Positions 60,349 to 64,000 of a stretch of 64,000 nt of DNA are shown here, in pieces. Location: assembly GCA_963833375.1 (NCBI GenBank), contig CAWHXR010000001.1, forward strand, positions 124,001 through 188,000. The letters are read 5' to 3'. The stretch comes from DASUPK01 sp963833375. GTDB taxonomy: Bacteria > Actinomycetota > Thermoleophilia > Solirubrobacterales > 70-9. The translations under genes were made by a program, and so were the position numbers. The notes beneath the pieces are model-generated. The model worked only from the letters and a program-made list of their open reading frames with translations, searched no databases and was not told the origin of the DNA. Every line of letters begins with the position of its first letter. Position 1 is the first letter of the stretch.

Positions 60349-60387
60349 GGTTGCTCCTCGGCTTCGCCTGCGGAGCGCCCTCGCATC
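60349..60387 (-). repeat. Interspersed palindromic repeat, intergenic copy B
   Basis: Reverse complement matches the copy at 46411 over 37-39 nt with two short indels and a few substitutions, and the core at 33841. A GCTCC/GGAGC pair allows a hairpin. It lies 25 nt upstream of the aldehyde dehydrogenase start. Confidence 0.72.
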
Positions 60388-60544
60388 TACCCACAACGTA
60401 GCTCACGCAGTCGGGCTGCCCGAGGGCTGGAATGGCAAGAGCGGTCGGCGGGGCTGCTCCATCCGGTAGCTGCGGCCCCGCCGTTTGTGGCGGCCGTCTG
60501 TGGGGACCGCAACTTCCCGCCGCCGTACCCGTTATCCAGGGGTA

Positions 60545-61660
60545 ATGCACCGGGGGCGCAGAACCATCCTGCTTGCCGTGCTCGCCTGCCTGCTCCCCCT
60601 CCCGGCGTCCGCCGCGGCGAAGGGCTGGATCGTCAAGGGCGCCGGCTTCGGGCACGGCGTGGGCATGAGCCAGTACGGCGCCTACGGATACGCGAAGCAC
60701 GGCTTCAACTACGACGCGATCCTGACCCACTACTACACCGGCACCACAATCGGGCCGAGCCCGGACCAGTCCGTCCGCGTGCTGCTCAACGACGACGTTC
60801 GCAGCGTCAGCTTCCGCGGGGCGAGCTCGGCGTGCAACGTCACCCTGAAGCCCGCCAAGGGCTACGTCGCCAAGCGGAAGGGGGGCGGGATCGTCGTGCG
60901 CAAGAAGAAGGGCGCCGTGGTCGCCAGCTGCGGCGGGGTGATGACCGCGACCGGAGCACCGACCGTCATCGTCGGCGGCAAGGGCACGTACCGCGGGGCG
61001 CTCGAGGTGAGGGCCTCGTCCGGCGGACTCGACGCGATCAACGTGGTCGGACTCGAGGACTACGTCAGGGGCGTGGTCTCCAAGGAGTCGCCCCCGTCCT
61101 GGCCGCTCGAGGCGCTCAAGGCCCAGGCCGTCGCGGCGCGGTCCTACGCGATCTCGACCGCCGCCCACGGCAGCACCTTCGACGTCTTCGACGACACGCG
61201 CAGCCAGGTCTACGGCGGGGTGGGAGCCGAGACCGCGAAGACCGACCAGGCGGTCGCCGCCACCCATCTCCAGGTCGTGCTCTACGGGGGCAAGGTCGCC
61301 CAGACGTTCTTCTTCTCGACCTCGGGCGGCCACACCGAGAACAACGAGAACTCCTCGCTGGGCTTCGGCCAGCCCCCGATTCCGTACCTGCGCGGCGTCG
61401 ACGATCCCTACGAGGTGGACGCCGGCTCCCCGTACGAGCACTGGAAGCGGAAGTTCTCCCTCGGCCGGATGAGCTCCGCGCTCAGGGGCCTCGGCCTGCG
61501 CGGCAAGCTCCGCAACATCGTCGTCACCCAGCGCGGCGTCTCGCCGCGGATCGTGCACGCCAACCTGGTCGGCAGCGGCGGCACGACCACGGTCACCGGG
61601 CCGCAGCTGCGCACCGCCCTCGGCCTGCCCGACACCTGGGCCTTCTTCAAGAAGAAGTAG
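60545..61660 (+). CDS. Secreted SpoIID/LytB-domain protein
   Basis: 371 residues from ATG 60545. A signal peptide (RRTILLAVLACLLPLPASAA) is clear. The SpoIID domain has GFGHGVGMSQYGAYGYAKHG and, later, GLEDYVRGVVSKESPPSWPLEALKAQAVAARSYA, the catalytic Glu region of this lytic-transglycosylase fold. In spore-formers SpoIID cuts peptidoglycan. Here it is probably a secreted wall hydrolase; the family also occurs in non-sporulating bacteria. Its stop abuts the stop of the opposite-strand gene. Confidence 0.87.
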   Translation: MHRGRRTILLAVLACLLPLPASAAAKGWIVKGAGFGHGVGMSQYGAYGYAKHGFNYDAILTHYYTGTTIGPSPDQSVRVLLNDDVRSVSFRGASSACNVTLKPAKGYVAKRKGGGIVVRKKKGAVVASCGGVMTATGAPTVIVGGKGTYRGALEVRASSGGLDAINVVGLEDYVRGVVSKESPPSWPLEALKAQAVAARSYAISTAAHGSTFDVFDDTRSQVYGGVGAETAKTDQAVAATHLQVVLYGGKVAQTFFFSTSGGHTENNENSSLGFGQPPIPYLRGVDDPYEVDAGSPYEHWKRKFSLGRMSSALRGLGLRGKLRNIVVTQRGVSPRIVHANLVGSGGTTTVTGPQLRTALGLPDTWAFFKKK

Positions 61661-62653
61661 CTATCCGTCCGGGTACGGCTGCAACGGGATGCCGTGGTCG
61701 GTGTCGCGGGTGCCGAATTCGTACGCGGCGGCGCCCCGGACGGTCAGGCGCTGCGCGGGGCCGCCGTCGAGCTCCACGTCGAGCTCCAGGTCGGAGATCG
61801 AGCAGTTGAGGGTGTTGTGCTCGGGCCCGACCGGGTCCGCGTAGATCCAGGCGACGAAGTCCTTCGCCGCGGCCCTGACGCTGCCCGCGACCTTGACGCC
61901 CTTGCCCTTGAGCTCGAAGCGCGCGCCGGTCGGCTCCTCGCTCACCTCGGTGCTCGGGACGTGCCCGAAGCCGCCGAGCCGGTGGGACCTGCCGTCGAGC
62001 ATCAGCATCGCGTTGCCGACCCAGGGAGTGGTCCGGCCGGCGACCTTGATCCGGCCGACCGCCATGTCGAAGTAGTCCTCCGGCGAGCGGCCCGCGAAGC
62101 CGGAGCCCTGGATCCAGACCCAGCGCTCGGCGTGCTCGGCCCCCCAGTTGTGGCCGATCATGCCGCGCCAGCCCTCCACCTCGATCCGCTCCGCGCCGAC
62201 CTCGATCTGCCCGTTGAAGACGGCGTCCGGGTAGGGGCTGAGAAACTTGGTCTTCGGCAGCGGCGCGCGGTAGAGGAAGTCGCGGGGCAGGTGATGGAAG
62301 GGCTCGTGGCTGTCGGCGAAGCTCAGATCCCACCTCGCCTCCGTGACGTCGGTCGCGACGCGCCCGGTGGCGCGGCCATCCGACAGGGTCGCGTCGGCCA
62401 CCCGGATGTAGCAGTCGGGGCCGGCACTGAGCTCGTCGGCGCCGAACTGGCGCTTGGTGGCCCGGGGCCCCGCCGCCGAGGAGTCGAAGAGGACGAACCA
62501 GATCGCGCAGGTCGCCTCCTCCCCGGGGCGCTTGTGGACCGTGTGCCGGATCCAGGCGCCCCTGCCGCCGCCGGGCTGGTTGAGCTTCAGATAGAAGCTC
62601 TCGTAGTGCCCGGCCTTCTGCGGGACGTCCGGGAAGCGAGCCTCGGTGCGCAC
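61661..62653 (-). CDS. Lipocalin-like protein (tocopherol cyclase/CrtC-like)
   Basis: 330 residues from GTG 62653, 7 nt after TAGCGT. The segments GHYESFYLKLNQPGGG and AIWFVLFD and, centrally, GMIGHNWGAEHAERWVWIQG resemble the double-lipocalin fold of AttH, CrtC and tocopherol cyclase-like proteins. The GHNWG motif is conserved in such families. It may bind or change a hydrophobic ligand. The exact family is not certain. Confidence 0.65.
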   Translation of the reverse strand: MRTEARFPDVPQKAGHYESFYLKLNQPGGGRGAWIRHTVHKRPGEEATCAIWFVLFDSSAAGPRATKRQFGADELSAGPDCYIRVADATLSDGRATGRVATDVTEARWDLSFADSHEPFHHLPRDFLYRAPLPKTKFLSPYPDAVFNGQIEVGAERIEVEGWRGMIGHNWGAEHAERWVWIQGSGFAGRSPEDYFDMAVGRIKVAGRTTPWVGNAMLMLDGRSHRLGGFGHVPSTEVSEEPTGARFELKGKGVKVAGSVRAAAKDFVAWIYADPVGPEHNTLNCSISDLELDVELDGGPAQRLTVRGAAAYEFGTRDTDHGIPLQPYPDG

Positions 62654-62663
62654 GGGCGGGACG

Positions 62664-63914
62664 CTATCGGGCGGTGAGCCGGGCCGCGCGCGAGCGGACC
62701 TCAGCCACCGTCTCCCAGGCGCCCTGGACCTGGCGGTCCCGCATCAGTACCTCACCGGCGACGACCGTCGTATCGACGACCGAGCCGCCGGCCGAGTAGA
62801 CGAGGTTGGCGTCGAGGTCTCCCGCGGAGAGCTCTGGGTCCGAGCCGCGCAGCAGCAGGAAGTCAGCGGGCTCGCCGACAGCGAGCGGTGTGGCGCCGAG
62901 CGCCGGGGAGCGCAGCCCCCTGGCGATCGCCAGGGCCTCGGCCGCCGGCAGGGTCGAAGGGTCGCCGCTCGCGTGCTTCTGGCTCAGGCCGAGGAGCTTC
63001 ACCTCCTCGAAGGAGTCGAGGTTGGAGTTGGAGGAGACGCCGTCCGTGCCGAGCCCGATCCGAACCCCGGCCCGGGACGCGCTCGGATACGGGAAGAGGC
63101 CGCCGACCGCGAGCTTCATGTTCGCCGCGGGGTTCGCGACCACCGTCGCCCCGCGCTCGGCGATCAGCCCCAGCTCGGCCTCGTCCAGCCAGACGCCGTG
63201 CGCCAGCACGGCGCGGGGCCCGAGGACGCCGAGCTCGTCGAGGTAGGCGGCGGGCCGCTTGCCGTGAGCCTCGACGCAGTCGCTCACCTCCCGCCGGGTC
63301 TCCGAGAGGTGGATCTGGACCGGGATCTCGCGCTCGGCCGAGACCTCGGCGATCCAGGAGAGCGACTCGGGGCTCACCGTGTAGATCGCATGCGGTCCCA
63401 GGCTGGGCTCAACCCTGGGGCCGGCGTCCGAGATCCGGTCGAGGGCCTCGATCATCTCACCCCGCATCGTCTCTCCCTTGGCGGCATCGAGCTGGTCGAT
63501 CATCACGCTGCTGACCGCCGCCCGCATCCCCGCATCGACGACGGCGCGCGCCACCTCGGTCCCGTGCCAGTACATGTCGAAGAACCTCGTCGTGCCCGCG
63601 CGGATCATCTCCACGCAGGCGAGCCGGGTGCCCCAATAGACGTCCTCGGGCTCGAGCTTCGCCTCGGCCGGCCAGATCCGGGTCTTGAGCCACTCCATCA
63701 GCGGCATGTCGTCGCCGAAACCGCGGAAGAGCGTCATCGCCGCGTGGGTGTGCGCATTGACCATCGGCGGGCAGAGCAGGAGGCCCTCCCCGTCGATCAC
63801 CTCATCCCCCGCCTGCGCCTCGACCGAGGGGGCGAGCTCCGCGATCAGGCCGTCCTCCGCGCGCAGCCCCACGGCCTGCCCGTCGAGCACAGCGCCGGTG
63901 ACCGCCAGGCTCAA
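62664..63914 (-). CDS. Amidohydrolase, MtaD/TrzA-like
   Basis: 416 residues from TTG 63914. Metal ligands: His55 and His57 in VNAHTHAAM, HLSETRREV, AHGVWLDEAE and GTDGVSSNSNLD. This set matches the 5-methylthioadenosine/S-adenosylhomocysteine deaminases and related ATZ/TRZ hydrolases. It probably deaminates a purine nucleoside or similar. Its start overlaps the stop of the upstream partial gene by 4 nt (TTGA), so they are coupled. Confidence 0.9.
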   Translation of the reverse strand: MSLAVTGAVLDGQAVGLRAEDGLIAELAPSVEAQAGDEVIDGEGLLLCPPMVNAHTHAAMTLFRGFGDDMPLMEWLKTRIWPAEAKLEPEDVYWGTRLACVEMIRAGTTRFFDMYWHGTEVARAVVDAGMRAAVSSVMIDQLDAAKGETMRGEMIEALDRISDAGPRVEPSLGPHAIYTVSPESLSWIAEVSAEREIPVQIHLSETRREVSDCVEAHGKRPAAYLDELGVLGPRAVLAHGVWLDEAELGLIAERGATVVANPAANMKLAVGGLFPYPSASRAGVRIGLGTDGVSSNSNLDSFEEVKLLGLSQKHASGDPSTLPAAEALAIARGLRSPALGATPLAVGEPADFLLLRGSDPELSAGDLDANLVYSAGGSVVDTTVVAGEVLMRDRQVQGAWETVAEVRSRAARLTAR

Positions 63915-64000
63915 CTGCCCGGGAGCCCCTTGGCGAGGGTGGGCAGCACGTAGGCGAGGTCCGCCGCGAGCGTCTGCGCGGTCCGGTCGCGGCCACGGCG
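63911..64000 (-). CDS. C-terminal fragment of an unidentified gene
   Basis: The last 29 codons of a frame that runs off the right edge, ending TGA at 63913-63911. The visible residues (TAQTLAADLAYVLPTLAKG) form one amphipathic helix. The 4-nt overlap with the TTG start of the amidohydrolase supports it as a real coupled gene. No family can be assigned. Confidence 0.4.
   Translation of the reverse strand, partial: RRGRDRTAQTLAADLAYVLPTLAKGLPGS

Overview
The window is a gene-dense, very GC-rich chromosomal segment of an actinobacterium. The gene set suggests the Thermoleophilia/Solirubrobacterales (an inference). Points in favour: an lhr-nei pair, a DUF2342 zinc metalloprotease, a PAC2 protein, a 7Fe-type ferredoxin, an AdnA-like helicase-nuclease, a groESL operon with a CIRCE element, and many GTG or TTG starts. 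I see no rRNA, tRNA, CRISPR array, prophage or insertion sequence. Most of the window is core chromosome, punctuated by decayed genes and small palindromic repeats.

Layout. 1-4.9 kb: an ArsR/SRPBCC/SMP-30 operon (leftmost gene cut by the edge), divergent from an MBL hydrolase, a penicillin-acylase-like enzyme and a PPOX protein. 5.0-8.2 kb: rmlA-rmlD-rmlB for dTDP-sugar synthesis, with overlapping genes and no rmlC. 8.2-18.7 kb: an MMPL transporter, a wrecked TetR gene, lhr, nei, a Crp-family regulator, pcm, an ASCH protein and an SRPBCC protein. 18.7-24.8 kb: a second MMPL transporter, groES-groEL, an NAD(P)H-binding protein and ferredoxin. 24.8-31 kb: a cell-envelope block with a secreted CAP protein, a lipoprotein, a threonine-rich LPFTG wall protein and two polytopic glycosyltransferase-like proteins. 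31-38.2 kb: mrp, a coiled-coil/octapeptide-repeat protein behind LexA-like boxes, DUF2342, an inositol-phosphatase-family protein and the AdnA-like nuclease. 38.2-46.4 kb: an SMR transporter with its TetR, PAC2, a YhaM-like nuclease, a frame-broken TMEM175 gene, a split TauE/SafE pair, trehalose phosphatase, and an MFS exporter divergent from a TetR. 46.4-55.2 kb: polX, polyprenol-phosphate-mannose synthase, thioredoxin, a HAD phosphatase, ileS and small genes. 55.2-64 kb: a lipoprotein, fumC, a pseudogene, an FAD oxidoreductase, an aldehyde dehydrogenase, a SpoIID-like protein, a lipocalin-like protein and an amidohydrolase.

How the genes fit together. DNA repair and nucleic-acid handling recur (lhr, nei, polX, the AdnA-like protein, the YhaM-like protein). 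Envelope glycobiology recurs too (rmlABD, ppm, a GT87 enzyme, a GT-C-like protein, the LPFTG protein). Polyprenol-phosphate-mannose from ppm is the usual donor for GT87 enzymes, so these may be linked.

The most notable signals are in the non-coding DNA. About twenty genes have a TANNNT -10 hexamer only 6-9 nt upstream of the start codon, which points to leaderless mRNAs and helps choose starts. There are well-formed operators at arsR, the SMR gene, groES, the coiled-coil gene and the MFS/TetR intergenic region. A short palindromic repeat family occurs in two intergenic places and inside the DUF2342 gene, and a separate long inverted repeat sits inside lhr.
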